A stretch of 64,000 nt of DNA from Chloroflexota bacterium (GTDB lineage Bacteria > Chloroflexota > Anaerolineae > Anaerolineales > Anaerolineaceae), in contig JAKAFP010000004.1 in the NCBI GenBank assembly GCA_021825925.1, positions 353,721 to 417,720 on the forward strand, read 5' to 3'. This document shows, piece after piece, positions 27,999 through 36,914 of this stretch; positions within the stretch are counted from its first letter, which is position 1; the number at the start of each line of letters is the position of its first letter. The translations under genes were made by a program, and so were the position numbers. Under the pieces are notes generated by a model that worked only from the letters and a program-made list of their open reading frames with translations, did no database searches and was not told the origin of the DNA.

Positions 27999-28676
27999 TC
28001 ATCTGGAAAATAATTCCCTGAGTTCCACCAGATCCTTGCAGATCAGATCGGCGCCGGCGCGGCGCAATTCTTCTTCTTCACCAAAACCGCACAACAAGCC
28101 CACGGTTTGGGCGCCGGCGCGTTTACCGGCCAAAATATCCACGGTGGTGTCGCCGATCATGACGCATTCTTCCGGCTTCAGCCCCATGGATTCCGCGGCA
28201 CAGCGCACCGGGTGCGGATAGGGTTTGGTGTATTCACAGGTCTGATTGGTAACCACTTTCACAAAAAAATCGCCCAGATCAAATTGATCCAAAAAGCGTT
28301 GGGTCGAGGCGTCGTCGCGAGCGCTAACCACCGTCAGGGGATAGCTTGCACGCACCAGATCCAATAGTTCACGGGCGCCATTCATCAATTGAAAGGGTCT
28401 GACCCGGTTTTTGCGCTTTTGATTTAATTTACTGTATAAACTGGCGATGTTGTCATCCAGGCTGAGGCGGTCCATCAGGTGATACATGCCGTTCATGGGG
28501 GTTTCGGTGGCCATCACAAACCAGCGCGCAAATGGTTTTGGATCCCCTTTTTTGAATAGAAAACGCGCGAACCTTAACGATTGGGCCAACTGCGCCACCC
28601 AGACGTCATCCGTGTCGCTGAGCGTGCCGTCCACATCAAAACACAATCCCTTAACTCTTGAAAGATCTATCGCCAT
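27999..28676 (-). CDS. HAD-superfamily hydrolase (phosphoglycolate phosphatase-like)
   Basis: 225-residue phosphatase-like protein. Motif I is CFDVDGTLSDTDD with the nucleophile Asp and acid/base Asp. Motif II is LTVVSARDD. Motif III Lys is in TKPYPHPV, and motif IV is CVMIGDTTVDILAGKRAGAQTVGL. A helical cap lies between motifs I and II. The family is broad (phosphoglycolate, pyrophosphate or nucleotide phosphatase), so the substrate is open. It starts 3 nt after the metalloprotease gene and is probably co-transcribed with it. Confidence 0.9.
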   Translation of the reverse strand: MAIDLSRVKGLCFDVDGTLSDTDDVWVAQLAQSLRFARFLFKKGDPKPFARWFVMATETPMNGMYHLMDRLSLDDNIASLYSKLNQKRKNRVRPFQLMNGARELLDLVRASYPLTVVSARDDASTQRFLDQFDLGDFFVKVVTNQTCEYTKPYPHPVRCAAESMGLKPEECVMIGDTTVDILAGKRAGAQTVGLLCGFGEEEELRRAGADLICKDLVELRELFSR

Positions 28677-28679
28677 GGT

Positions 28680-30008
28680 TTACTCGAAATCTGGAAAAGC
28701 CGCCAACGCCTTTCCACTCGCTTCTGAATTGTTTGAGATCAGCCACAAGACCTGACCACCATTCTTGATCATGCTGACGCCATCCGCCCAGGAAATTTTG
28801 ACTTCATTTTCAAAGGTCGGGCTTCCCCAACGCAACGTGCCGTATTGCTTGCTGGCGGTAAAGAATTCATCCGCTTCGGCATCGGCATCCCAGGTGCTCT
28901 GCCAGGCAAAGACGTAGGCATCTGAACTGCCGTCGTCATAATAGATGTAGCCATCCCCACCCCAGCCGGCCGCGGCATCCGCCGCGGTGGACGAATCCAA
29001 CTGGTATATGGAATCAATGCCTGAATCCAGCACCAGTGAGGTGTACCATTCGCCGATCTCGCCCCGGTCAATCTCTGTCCAACCTTCGCCCAACACGCCG
29101 GTCAGGTCGGGCAGATCCACCTTCACCGGTTTCTCCTCGGGATATTTCTCGGGGTGCAGGATCTGCTCGGTCGAGACGGGCGGATTGCCATAAGCAGCGT
29201 CCACTGACTTCCATTTATCTTCGCCATACAAAGCCTGCACAAAGGTGAACCCCTGCTGGTACGGGAAGAGAAAATCCTGTTTCATATAGGCCGGTGCGGA
29301 ATCGTAGACCGGGCTCTTATAAGAGGATTGAAAGTCGCTGACGTCATTTTTATCCTGGTCAGTGCTGTCGCTCAGGAACCAGTACTGTTCCGAGAGCGTG
29401 GCATCCCCCTCGACCAAAGCCGAGACGGCTGCGCAGTATTCGCTTTGGGTCTCGCAATAATCGTCATTCAGTTTCAACCCGTTCTCAAGGTCGTAATTCT
29501 GGTCTTGCAGCACGTGGGTGAATTCATGGGCGTAAGTCATTCGCTCCAGCCCGGTAAAGCCGGCGTCGCCAATAACATACATTTCCTTGGTGGTGCTGTC
29601 GTAATATCCGGCGATCTGTTCGCTGTAGAGGTCCTTATAAAACTGGAGCAGATCAAAATCAGGTTCCAACAACCCCAGCGCGCTTAACACATCCGTGTCC
29701 TGCTGCGCCATCTCTGGGGTGTAATCCTTGAAGAAATCGTTGACCACCACATCCTTCAGCTCCGTTGTGGACATCATGGCGCGGGTGAGCGGCGCGTTCA
29801 TGCTCAATCCGCGGATGGCGGTCACCTGCCCCTGGATCGTATCCATTTGCGCATCCACACTCGGCGGTTCCGTGGCTTCCACTGTGGGGGGAGTGTAGTT
29901 TTTTTGTGCCTTCAACAAGAAAAACGCGCCGACGATCAGGCCTGCGCTGATCAATACGCAGCCTGAGATGATGATCGCCACAAGTGATAATGAGATTTTT
30001 TTGCCCAT
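28680..30008 (-). CDS. Membrane-anchored HExxH metalloprotease, function unknown
   Basis: 442 residues: one N-terminal TM helix (about 9-33), a Thr/Pro linker, and an extracytoplasmic region with the zinc motif HEFTH (161-165) in MTYAHEFTHVLQDQ. A probable third ligand Glu is in ALVEGDATL (about 200), the gluzincin arrangement. Paired Cys (about 184, 191) may form a disulfide. The C-terminal region is Asp/Tyr-rich. I know no named family; such proteins are common in Chloroflexota (established by general familiarity, not checked). It is followed at 3 nt by the HAD phosphatase gene. Confidence 0.78.
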   Translation of the reverse strand: MGKKISLSLVAIIISGCVLISAGLIVGAFFLLKAQKNYTPPTVEATEPPSVDAQMDTIQGQVTAIRGLSMNAPLTRAMMSTTELKDVVVNDFFKDYTPEMAQQDTDVLSALGLLEPDFDLLQFYKDLYSEQIAGYYDSTTKEMYVIGDAGFTGLERMTYAHEFTHVLQDQNYDLENGLKLNDDYCETQSEYCAAVSALVEGDATLSEQYWFLSDSTDQDKNDVSDFQSSYKSPVYDSAPAYMKQDFLFPYQQGFTFVQALYGEDKWKSVDAAYGNPPVSTEQILHPEKYPEEKPVKVDLPDLTGVLGEGWTEIDRGEIGEWYTSLVLDSGIDSIYQLDSSTAADAAAGWGGDGYIYYDDGSSDAYVFAWQSTWDADAEADEFFTASKQYGTLRWGSPTFENEVKISWADGVSMIKNGGQVLWLISNNSEASGKALAAFPDFE

Positions 30009-30079
30009 AAGGTTGTGTACCCGTTCTTTAAAATGATTTATTGAAATCTTCCAATGCCTGATTATCTCATGAATGGGGC

Positions 30080-31333
30080 TTACGGTCGAACGATCGCAAG
30101 CGCGTTTTCAGCGTCCATGTAAGCCGGGTTGGCCTCCAACGCTTTATGGAAAAGGGCGATGGCGCTCAGATGATCCCCTGCCAGTTCGTAAGCCCAACCC
30201 TTATAAAGCAGCGCCTCTTCTGAATCGGGTGTGATCTGCAGGGCATAATCGGCAAGCTGGGCCAGGTCTTTTTGATCGCCGGTCTGGTATGCCGCGATCA
30301 GCGGACCGAACTGGTAACGCAGCATGCGTTGGGGTAAGCCGAGCGCCCTGGCCTTGTCAAAGGCCTGCAATGCGGATGCATAATCCTGCAAATCGGTCAA
30401 ACTGCTGCCCAGGTTGAACCAGGCAAAGGCATTCCCCGGTTTTAATTGCACCTGGTTTTGGGCTGCCGCGGCCGTCCGTTTGAGGTTGTCTTGCACCGGC
30501 CAGTCTTGCGCCAGCAAAGTTTGCACCTTCGGCAGATCACCTATTGGGAAGACCACCAGGTAAATATGGTTGAAGGCCTGCCAGTTATCTGCAATATCTG
30601 CGAAAGAGATCAACCGGTCCGGCCCATAGTAGCTATCCTGCGCAGTGAAAAGCCGGGTTGACTGATCATACCCGGTCAACAAAAGGTAGTGCCCGGCCCA
30701 CAGGTCATCGCCCGGCCAGGCGGATTTTTCAACCTTGAAAGCCTCCTCGATGATCACCGGGTAACCGCCCGCGATCAGATCTTCCAACCTGGAGAGGTCC
30801 CCGCCAGTACGCACCTCGGCCTGAAGCCCATCCGCGGAGGTGTTGACGTAGCCGGCCAACTCCTCGATGTTAACGTTTTTGTCCTGCCGCTTGGGGCGGA
30901 TCAGCTGGCTGATGGTGAACTGGTCCCCCTGCCACCCCCAATAGCGCAACCCAAGTGCCAGGGTGGCAGGCCCGCAGTTATTCCAATCCTGGTAATCTTT
31001 TGTCTCGTCAAAAAATGGTGGCGTCAGCGTTACTGAACCTGGCAAAGCTGAGAGCGCTTGTTTGGCCGCCAGCGTTACCGTAGTTTCAGGAGAACCGGGT
31101 TCAACAGTGAACAAATCGGGCAGCCAAAATGGGCTCTGTTCGACCGATTTAGCCGATGATACCTGCGCGGTGGGTAACTGCCCGGCGGGGTTGAGGGCAA
31201 CCCTCACCCAGGTCAAAACCTGGCTGGCCTTCATTTGAAGTTCAGGCAGGTGGTTAATAGCAAAAACTCCTATCAGTAGAACAGATAAGGTAAGAATGAA
31301 GAGGAGTAAATGTTGCTTATTTTTTAGTAACAT
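30080..31333 (-). CDS. C39-like cysteine peptidase with C-terminal TPR repeats
   Basis: 417 residues: an N-terminal TM or uncleaved signal (about 8-26), then a C39-like papain-fold domain with Cys120 in WNNCGPATLALGLRYWG, His215 in WAGHYLLLTGYD and Asp233 in FTAQDSYYG. Two to four TPR repeats follow at about 285-417 (AWFNLGSSLTDLQDYASALQAFDKARALG; EALLYKGWAYELAGDHLSAIALFHKALE). The catalytic triad is complete, so an active extracytoplasmic peptidase is likely. It lies 71 nt upstream of the metalloprotease gene on the same strand. Confidence 0.87.
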   Translation of the reverse strand: MLLKNKQHLLLFILTLSVLLIGVFAINHLPELQMKASQVLTWVRVALNPAGQLPTAQVSSAKSVEQSPFWLPDLFTVEPGSPETTVTLAAKQALSALPGSVTLTPPFFDETKDYQDWNNCGPATLALGLRYWGWQGDQFTISQLIRPKRQDKNVNIEELAGYVNTSADGLQAEVRTGGDLSRLEDLIAGGYPVIIEEAFKVEKSAWPGDDLWAGHYLLLTGYDQSTRLFTAQDSYYGPDRLISFADIADNWQAFNHIYLVVFPIGDLPKVQTLLAQDWPVQDNLKRTAAAAQNQVQLKPGNAFAWFNLGSSLTDLQDYASALQAFDKARALGLPQRMLRYQFGPLIAAYQTGDQKDLAQLADYALQITPDSEEALLYKGWAYELAGDHLSAIALFHKALEANPAYMDAENALAIVRP

Positions 31334-31395
31334 CGGTCAAGTGAATCCTCACGATGGCTGATAAAGTGAATCAAGTTTAAAAGCCTTTTATTTAC

Positions 31396-31490
31396 TTCGC
31401 CCTCTCCCCTGCACCCCTCTCCCAGGCTTGCCCCACTCGCAATAAGCTCGGGGGTGCAAAGATCGTAGGAGAGGGGCCGGAGGTGAGGGA
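31396..31490. repeat. Palindromic intergenic element (CCCTCTCCCCTGCACCCC family)
   Basis: GCCCTCTCCCCTGCACCCC on the left is matched by GGGGGTGCAAAGATCGTAGGAGAGGGGC on the right with an interrupted arm. It resembles G/C-rich REP sequences common in Chloroflexota and other genomes. It lies between the divergent C39 peptidase and miaB genes. The rest of the 285-nt spacer holds the miaB promoter. Confidence 0.6.
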
Positions 31491-31605
31491 AAAATAACAT
31501 TTAAACCATCTACCATACAACATCCTGTCAATTTTATCCTGAATTGATCATGATCCCGGTTCAAATAAGATAATTTTAGTGGTATTTCGCATTCCAATTT
31601 ATTGT

Positions 31606-31611
31606 TATAAT
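31606..31611 (+). promoter_or_regulatory. Extended -10 element placing miaB transcription start at its ATG
   Basis: TGTTATAAT (extended -10) ends 7 nt before the miaB ATG at 31619. There is no Shine-Dalgarno sequence in between, so a leaderless mRNA is predicted. Confidence 0.55.
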
Positions 31612-31618
31612 CAGCCGA

Positions 31619-32938
31619 ATGAAATATCACGTATGGACTGAAGGCTGTCAAATGAATGTCGCGGATTCCGAAAGGGTGTCCTCCGCGCTTGAACACTTGG
31701 GATACAACTACACCCCGGTCATCGAAGAGGCGGATGTGGTCGTGCTCAACACCTGTGTTGTCAGGCAATCCGCCGAAGAAAAAGCCTACGGCCGCCTGAC
31801 CACCCTCTGGCCAACCAAACGCGCCCGTCCCGAAATGGTGATCAACTTGATGGGCTGCCTGGTCGGCATCAAAGACAACCCCAAACTGCACAAACGCTTT
31901 CCTTATGTAGACGTTTTTTCCGCCCCATCCGATCCCAGTCCGCTGGTCGAATATTTGATCGAACATCACGGGCACGACATTGACGCCGCCGAGACCGTTC
32001 GCCGCTACGCCGTTATGGATGGCGACCTCGTGCTGCCGCAGCCTGCGGTTGGACAGCAGGTCATCGGCTGGATCCCGGTGGTGTACGGCTGTTCGCACGC
32101 TTGCACCTACTGCATCATCCCCTACCGCCGCGGCATCGAACGCAGCCGTCCGCCCGAAGAGATTCTCAAGGAAGCCCACTCACTGGCCGCCCAGGGAATT
32201 AAAGAAGTCACCCTGCTGGGTCAGATCGTGGACCGCTACGGCCTGGATAACCCCGCCTACCCCTCGCTTGCCAAACTGATGAACCAGATCAGCGAAATTG
32301 ACGGCATTGAGCGCATCCGCTTCTTGACCTCGCATCCCAACTGGATGAACGATGAGCTGCTGGACTGCGTGGCCGAGAACCCCAAGGTCATGCCTCACAT
32401 TGAAATTCCAAACCAGGCCGGTGACGACACAGTGCTTGAGAACATGAAACGCGGCTACACCGCAGACCAGTATCGCAAACTGGTGCACAAGATCAGGGCG
32501 CGCATCCCTGGGGTCTCGATCGCCACGGATATCATCGTGGGTTTCCCCGGTGAGACAGACGAACAATTCCGCAACACCTACGACCTGCTGGCCGAGCTGA
32601 AACTGGATAGCGTGCACCTTGCGCGCTACTCCGCGCGGGCTGGCACCGTTTCTGAACGCAACCTGGTGGATGATGTCTCTGAGGACGAAAAGTGGGAACG
32701 TTTCAGAGCCATTGAGAAACTGCAGGAAGGCATTTTCGGCGCCATCCATGGCGCTTATCTGGATAAAGAAGTGACCGTCCTGTTTGAAGAAAAGATGAAA
32801 AACCGCTGGAAAGGCCGCACGCCCAACAACAAACTGGTCTTCGTGGATGGGGATGAGAGTAATCTACTTGGCCAGATCAGACAGGTGCATATCTATTGGA
32901 CTGGCCCCTGGTCCATGATCGGTAGATTGGCCAAATAA
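31619..32938 (+). CDS. miaB: tRNA-2-methylthio-N6-dimethylallyladenosine synthase
   Basis: 439-residue radical-SAM methylthiotransferase acting on i6A37 of tRNAs that read UNN codons. The N-terminal UPF0004 domain has its three auxiliary-cluster cysteines (EGCQMNVADSERV, VLNTCVVRQSAEEKAYG, NLMGCLVG). The radical-SAM cysteines are in YGCSHACTYCIIPYRRG, followed by EVTLLGQIVDRYG and TDIIVGFPGETDEQF. A TRAM domain (VTVLFEEKMKNRWKGRTPNNKLVFV) closes the protein. ADSERV near the start separates MiaB from MtaB and RimO. It is probably translated from a leaderless transcript and is followed after 3 nt by an M23 peptidase gene. Confidence 0.93.
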   Translation: MKYHVWTEGCQMNVADSERVSSALEHLGYNYTPVIEEADVVVLNTCVVRQSAEEKAYGRLTTLWPTKRARPEMVINLMGCLVGIKDNPKLHKRFPYVDVFSAPSDPSPLVEYLIEHHGHDIDAAETVRRYAVMDGDLVLPQPAVGQQVIGWIPVVYGCSHACTYCIIPYRRGIERSRPPEEILKEAHSLAAQGIKEVTLLGQIVDRYGLDNPAYPSLAKLMNQISEIDGIERIRFLTSHPNWMNDELLDCVAENPKVMPHIEIPNQAGDDTVLENMKRGYTADQYRKLVHKIRARIPGVSIATDIIVGFPGETDEQFRNTYDLLAELKLDSVHLARYSARAGTVSERNLVDDVSEDEKWERFRAIEKLQEGIFGAIHGAYLDKEVTVLFEEKMKNRWKGRTPNNKLVFVDGDESNLLGQIRQVHIYWTGPWSMIGRLAK

Positions 32939-32941
32939 GAG

Positions 32942-33652
32942 ATGAGGCGTTTTTTGATCTTCATCTTCTCAATTGTGGTCATCGCTGCGCTGGTTATGGG
33001 GTATTTTTTCTTTCTCTCGCCTGAGCGCAAAAATAACGGTACCGCTTACGTCATCCCCTTCATTCGCAACGCTGAAGCCCATCAGGATTGGGCAGTCGAA
33101 GCGCTTTCAAGCTGCAACGGCGCACCCTTCATCATGCCTACGCGTGGATTGATCGGCTACCTGTGGGATGATTCCTTCAAGATCGGCCACCGCCATCAGG
33201 GGATAGACATCTTCGCCGGTACAGACATCGGCATTACCCCCGTCTATGCCGCTTACGACGGCTACCTCAGCCGGCAAGCAGACTGGAAATCCACTGTCAT
33301 TATTCGCATTCCCTCCGATCCGCTGCAGCCCGGCCGTCAGATCTGGACTTATTACACTCATATGGCCGACCCGGCTGGCAACGCCCTGATCGCTGCGGAT
33401 TTTCCGCCCGGCACCAGCGAGGTATTCGTCAAAGCCGGCACACTGCTGGGATATCAAGGCAATTATTCTGGTGATGCTGCCAGCCCCGTGGGAGTACATC
33501 TGCATTTCTCGATCATCAAAGACAGCGGCACCGGCAAATATCTCAATGAACTTGAAATAGCCAACACGCTGGATCCATCCCCCTATCTTGGGCTGCCTTT
33601 GAACAAGAATGATCATCCCAGCTACCCGATCAAGTGTTCAGTCTCTCAATAA
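32942..33652 (+). CDS. M23-family (LytM-like) metallopeptidase, membrane anchored
   Basis: 236 residues with an N-terminal TM segment (FLIFIFSIVVIAALVMGYFFF). The M23 zinc site is complete: HRHQGIDIFAG (HxxxD-type ligands), a catalytic His in YYTHM, and the HxH motif in GVHLHFSI. These proteins cut peptide cross-links of peptidoglycan or regulate other hydrolases. Its start codon is 4 nt after the miaB stop, so the two genes share a transcript though their roles look unrelated. Confidence 0.88.
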   Translation: MRRFLIFIFSIVVIAALVMGYFFFLSPERKNNGTAYVIPFIRNAEAHQDWAVEALSSCNGAPFIMPTRGLIGYLWDDSFKIGHRHQGIDIFAGTDIGITPVYAAYDGYLSRQADWKSTVIIRIPSDPLQPGRQIWTYYTHMADPAGNALIAADFPPGTSEVFVKAGTLLGYQGNYSGDAASPVGVHLHFSIIKDSGTGKYLNELEIANTLDPSPYLGLPLNKNDHPSYPIKCSVSQ

Positions 33653-33691
33653 AAAAAATTCACACAATCCTTACAAAAGGTTTAGGCAGTG

Positions 33692-33720
33692 TTGATAAAC
33701 ATCTCAAGGCTGGCTATGCT
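33692..33720 (+). promoter_or_regulatory. Sigma-70-type promoter of the kinase-MBL-nth cluster
   Basis: TTGATA (33692-33697) and TATGCT (33715-33720) with a 17-nt spacer, 70 nt before the histidine kinase start. Confidence 0.6.
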
Positions 33721-33789
33721 ATACTGAATAAAGATCAAGTGTTTTCATGTTGACTTGTTCATTTGTATTTTGCTGACGTGAGGATATTT

Positions 33790-35355
33790 ATGGATCAGGA
33801 TATCACGCTTACTTCTCTCGAAATACTCTACTCGATCAGCCGTGAATTGGCTGCATCGCTGGATTTGCGCAAGGTCCTGGCCAACATCCTCACCCTGACC
33901 ACTGAAAATATGAACGTTGAACGCGCCAGCCTGGTCGTGCTCGATTTGAACGGCAAGCCTGTGGATGCAGCCATCATGTACAACGGCTCACTGATCCCAC
34001 ACACTGTGGATCAGCTGCACGACGTAGTCACCTCCGGCCTGGCGGGCTGGGTGGTCAAGAACCAGAAATCCGTGCTGATAAACAACACCCAGCAGGATGA
34101 ACGCTGGCTGGTACGCCCCAACCAGGAAATCGTTGATCCTGCCCGTTCCGCACTTTGCGTACCCCTGATGGCGCAGGAAGTGCTGGTGGGCGTGCTCACC
34201 ATCGTCCACCGCGAAGTCAACTTCTTCACCCAATCACAGTTCGCACTGCAGCAGGCCATCGCTGATATGGCCGGCATTGCCATCCGCAACGCCCAGCTTT
34301 ATCAGGAAGTCGAGAATGCCCACCTGCGCTATCGCGACCTGTTTGACAAGAGCGTTGATCCGATCATGGTCACAACCATGGATGGAAAGATCGTTGCGGC
34401 CAACCTTAAAACATTTGAGGTTGTACGCAAATCCGAGGCGGATATCGTCTCCCGCAGCATCATTGATCTGCAGGAATTACCCGAAAAAGTGATTGACAAT
34501 CTTTTTGAGCAACTTGAAAAGAACGGCTCCCTGATCTATGAAGGCAGCCTGCTGACCGCCAAAGCCGAAAAAATTCCTGTCGAAGTACACGTTTCGACCA
34601 TCAGCCTGCAGGGGCAGCCTTCGCTGCAGTGGATCTTCCGCGACATCAGCGAACGCAAGAATCTGGATGTCTTGCGCGAAGACCTTTCAGCCATGATCTA
34701 TCATGATCTGCGTTCGCCGTTGGCCAACATCGTCTCCAGCCTGGAGCTGATGAAAGCGCCCATCGCAGCCACCCAAGACGCCTCGATGATCCAGTTGTTC
34801 GAGATCAGCGACCGCGCCACAGAACGCATGAACCGCCTGATCAGTTCCCTGCTGGATATCAACCGTCTTGAAGCCGGACAACCCATCACCAACAAGAAAA
34901 TGACGGATGTTGAAAAACTGATGGATGAAGCCATCGAGACGCTGCACACCCTCTCCAGGAGCAAACAGGTGATCGTCGAAAAAATGGTCTTCAGCAAGAT
35001 TGCCCCCATCCTGGTGGACGAGGATATGATCCGCCGCGTGCTGATCAACCTGCTCGAGAACGCCATCAAGTTCTCCTCCGAAGGGGATAAGACCGCCATC
35101 GGCGCCAAGGCCAACGGCGACACGGTCACCATCTGGGTGGAAGATCACGGCCCCGGTATCCCCGCCGAGTCGCTGGATAAGATCTTTAACAAATTCGTGA
35201 GACTGCACGGCAACAGCTTCGCCAAAGGTCTGGGATTGGGTCTGTCTTTTTGCCGTACCGCAGTACAATCTCACGGTGGTAAAATTTGGGTTGAAAATGT
35301 TACCGGCGGCGGTTCAAGGTTCATCCTGACCCTTCCCACCGCAGCCACCAATTGA
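33790..35355 (+). CDS. GAF-PAS sensor histidine kinase
   Basis: 521 residues from ATG 33790 (GAGG about 8 nt upstream; the frame is open 27 nt further but without a better site). Domains: GAF about 10-165, PAS about 180-285 (SVDPIMVTTMDGKIVAANLKTF), HisKA with phospho-acceptor His305 in MIYHDLRSPLANIV, and HATPase with the N-box LLENAIKFS, G1 DHGPGIPAESLDKIF and G2 GLGLGLSFCR. No TM segment, so it is a cytoplasmic sensor. No response regulator is adjacent; the OmpR-type regulator at 39789 is the nearest candidate. Confidence 0.92.
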   Translation: MDQDITLTSLEILYSISRELAASLDLRKVLANILTLTTENMNVERASLVVLDLNGKPVDAAIMYNGSLIPHTVDQLHDVVTSGLAGWVVKNQKSVLINNTQQDERWLVRPNQEIVDPARSALCVPLMAQEVLVGVLTIVHREVNFFTQSQFALQQAIADMAGIAIRNAQLYQEVENAHLRYRDLFDKSVDPIMVTTMDGKIVAANLKTFEVVRKSEADIVSRSIIDLQELPEKVIDNLFEQLEKNGSLIYEGSLLTAKAEKIPVEVHVSTISLQGQPSLQWIFRDISERKNLDVLREDLSAMIYHDLRSPLANIVSSLELMKAPIAATQDASMIQLFEISDRATERMNRLISSLLDINRLEAGQPITNKKMTDVEKLMDEAIETLHTLSRSKQVIVEKMVFSKIAPILVDEDMIRRVLINLLENAIKFSSEGDKTAIGAKANGDTVTIWVEDHGPGIPAESLDKIFNKFVRLHGNSFAKGLGLGLSFCRTAVQSHGGKIWVENVTGGGSRFILTLPTAATN

Positions 35356-35375
35356 TCTGGCCACAAGGAGCCTTC

Positions 35376-36224
35376 ATGCAAGAAATTGCACCGCATATTT
35401 TTATTGAAACATCCTACCCTGGTGTCACGCTTGGCGCCATCAACTGGCCCCACGGCTTGATCTTGATTGATGCGCCCCTGCGCCCGGATGATATCCGATT
35501 GTGGCGCAGCACCCTGGCCAACATGAACGGCGGCGTAGACCGTCTGCTGGTCAACCTGGATGAACATTTTGACCGCACGATCGGATCGCGCCAGGTGGAA
35601 TGCATGGTCGCGGGTCACGAAAAAATGAACCAGCTTTTCCGCGATCGCCCCATCACCTTTAAATCACAGACGGTCGAAACCGGTGCCGACTGGGAACTGC
35701 AAAACGGCCTGGGCAGCATCCGCTGGGCACCCCCCGATATTTCCTTCAGCCACCAACTGCGCATTAGTTGGGATGCCGATCCTATTTTGCTCGAATATCA
35801 TCCCGGTCCTTCGGCCTGCTCCACCTGGGTGGAACTTCCCAACCAGAAGATCGTCTTTGTCGGCGATACTGTCGTGCCCAATGCCCCACCGTTTATCGGC
35901 AGTGCAGATCTGGCCGCCTGGAAGGACACCCTCAACCTGCTGCTCAATCCTCAATACAAGGATTACATTCTTGTTTCCGGTCGCGGCGGTGTGGTAAGTC
36001 ACGAAACGGTCAAAGAACAGATCAAATTCCTAGAGAAGATCGAACATCAAATGCTCAAGCTGGCCGAAAAGAAATCATCCCCCATTGAAGTGGAAAGAGC
36101 CGCCCACGCACTGCTTAAAAACTTTGAAGTGGATGGCGACAAGGCCGCCCATTATTTGCTGCGCCTCACCTGGGGCATGCAGCAGTACCTCAAGCATCAT
36201 CCGGAACTCGAACAAGCCGTTTAA
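35376..36224 (+). CDS. MBL-fold protein with incomplete metal site
   Basis: 282 residues from ATG 35376 (AAGGAG 7 nt upstream). It has metallo-beta-lactamase-fold landmarks: GLILIDAPLRPDD, EYHPGPSACSTWVELPNQKIVFVGDTVVPNAPPF and LVSGRGGVVSHETV. The HxHxDH loop reads DEHFDR, and the final GHG position reads GRGG, so several ligands are changed. It may bind one metal or none. A helical C-terminal extension follows. It sits 20 nt after the kinase and 13 nt before endonuclease III on the same strand. Confidence 0.8.
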   Translation: MQEIAPHIFIETSYPGVTLGAINWPHGLILIDAPLRPDDIRLWRSTLANMNGGVDRLLVNLDEHFDRTIGSRQVECMVAGHEKMNQLFRDRPITFKSQTVETGADWELQNGLGSIRWAPPDISFSHQLRISWDADPILLEYHPGPSACSTWVELPNQKIVFVGDTVVPNAPPFIGSADLAAWKDTLNLLLNPQYKDYILVSGRGGVVSHETVKEQIKFLEKIEHQMLKLAEKKSSPIEVERAAHALLKNFEVDGDKAAHYLLRLTWGMQQYLKHHPELEQAV

Positions 36225-36236
36225 CCCTTTACTGTG

Positions 36237-36905
36237 ATGGAAACCAAATCTGAAGCTGCCAGGCAAGTGCTCGCCCGCCTGTTGGATGCCTACGGTGTTC
36301 CAACCTGGCGTGACCCCTTGCCTCCGGTGGATGAACTGGTTTCCACCATCCTTTCTCAAAACACCAACGATGTCAACCGCGACAAAGCTTTTTTTGCCCT
36401 CAAACGCTGCTTTAGCGATTGGGAACAGGTCAGGCTTGCCCCCGAAGCGGAGATCATAGAAGCCATCCGACCAGCCGGACTGGCCAACCAAAAAGGTCCG
36501 CGTATCAAGGCCGTGCTCAATGAGATATTCGCCGAACGCGGCAACCTCGATCTTGGCTTTCTTGCCGGGCTGCCACTTGAAGACGCACGCCAATGGCTGC
36601 TGAAGTTTAAGGGCGTCGGACGTAAAACAGCCGCCATCGTGCTGCAGTTCTCACTCAACCGTCCCGCCTTCCCTGTGGATACCCACATCTACCGCATCAC
36701 CGGACGCCTCGGTTTGCGCCCCGAAAAGGCCAACCTTGAACAGACCCACGACCTGATGGAACAACTCGTAGACCCGGCGGATTATTACGCCGGACATCTC
36801 AACCTGATCCGCCTGGGACGCGAAACCTGCCACGCCGGAAAACCGGATTGTTTACACTGCCCGGTCAGTGATTTATGTGAGTATTACAGACAGCATCCGT
36901 TATAA
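36237..36905 (+). CDS. nth: Endonuclease III-family DNA glycosylase/AP lyase
   Basis: 222-residue HhH-GPD protein that excises oxidised pyrimidines and nicks abasic sites. The helix-hairpin-helix is LKFKGVGRKTAAIVLQF with the catalytic Lys, followed by FPVDTHIYRITGRLG with the catalytic Asp. The C-terminal [4Fe-4S] loop has exact Cx6Cx2Cx5C spacing (CHAGKPDCLHCPVSDLC). ATG 36237 is preferred over the adjacent GTG. MutY-specific features are absent. Confidence 0.88.
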   Translation: METKSEAARQVLARLLDAYGVPTWRDPLPPVDELVSTILSQNTNDVNRDKAFFALKRCFSDWEQVRLAPEAEIIEAIRPAGLANQKGPRIKAVLNEIFAERGNLDLGFLAGLPLEDARQWLLKFKGVGRKTAAIVLQFSLNRPAFPVDTHIYRITGRLGLRPEKANLEQTHDLMEQLVDPADYYAGHLNLIRLGRETCHAGKPDCLHCPVSDLCEYYRQHPL

Positions 36906-36906
36906 T
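36901..36906 (+). promoter_or_regulatory. -10 element TATAAT 8 nt before the phosphatase ATG
   Basis: TATAAT overlaps the stop codon of nth and ends 8 nt before ATG 36915, suggesting a leaderless internal promoter. There is no strong Shine-Dalgarno for the downstream gene. Confidence 0.45.
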
Positions 36907-36914
36907 CGGACCTT

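Noticed and set aside
31388..32179. 263-codon minus-strand frame opposite miaB
   Set aside because: Antisense shadow of a clear miaB gene.
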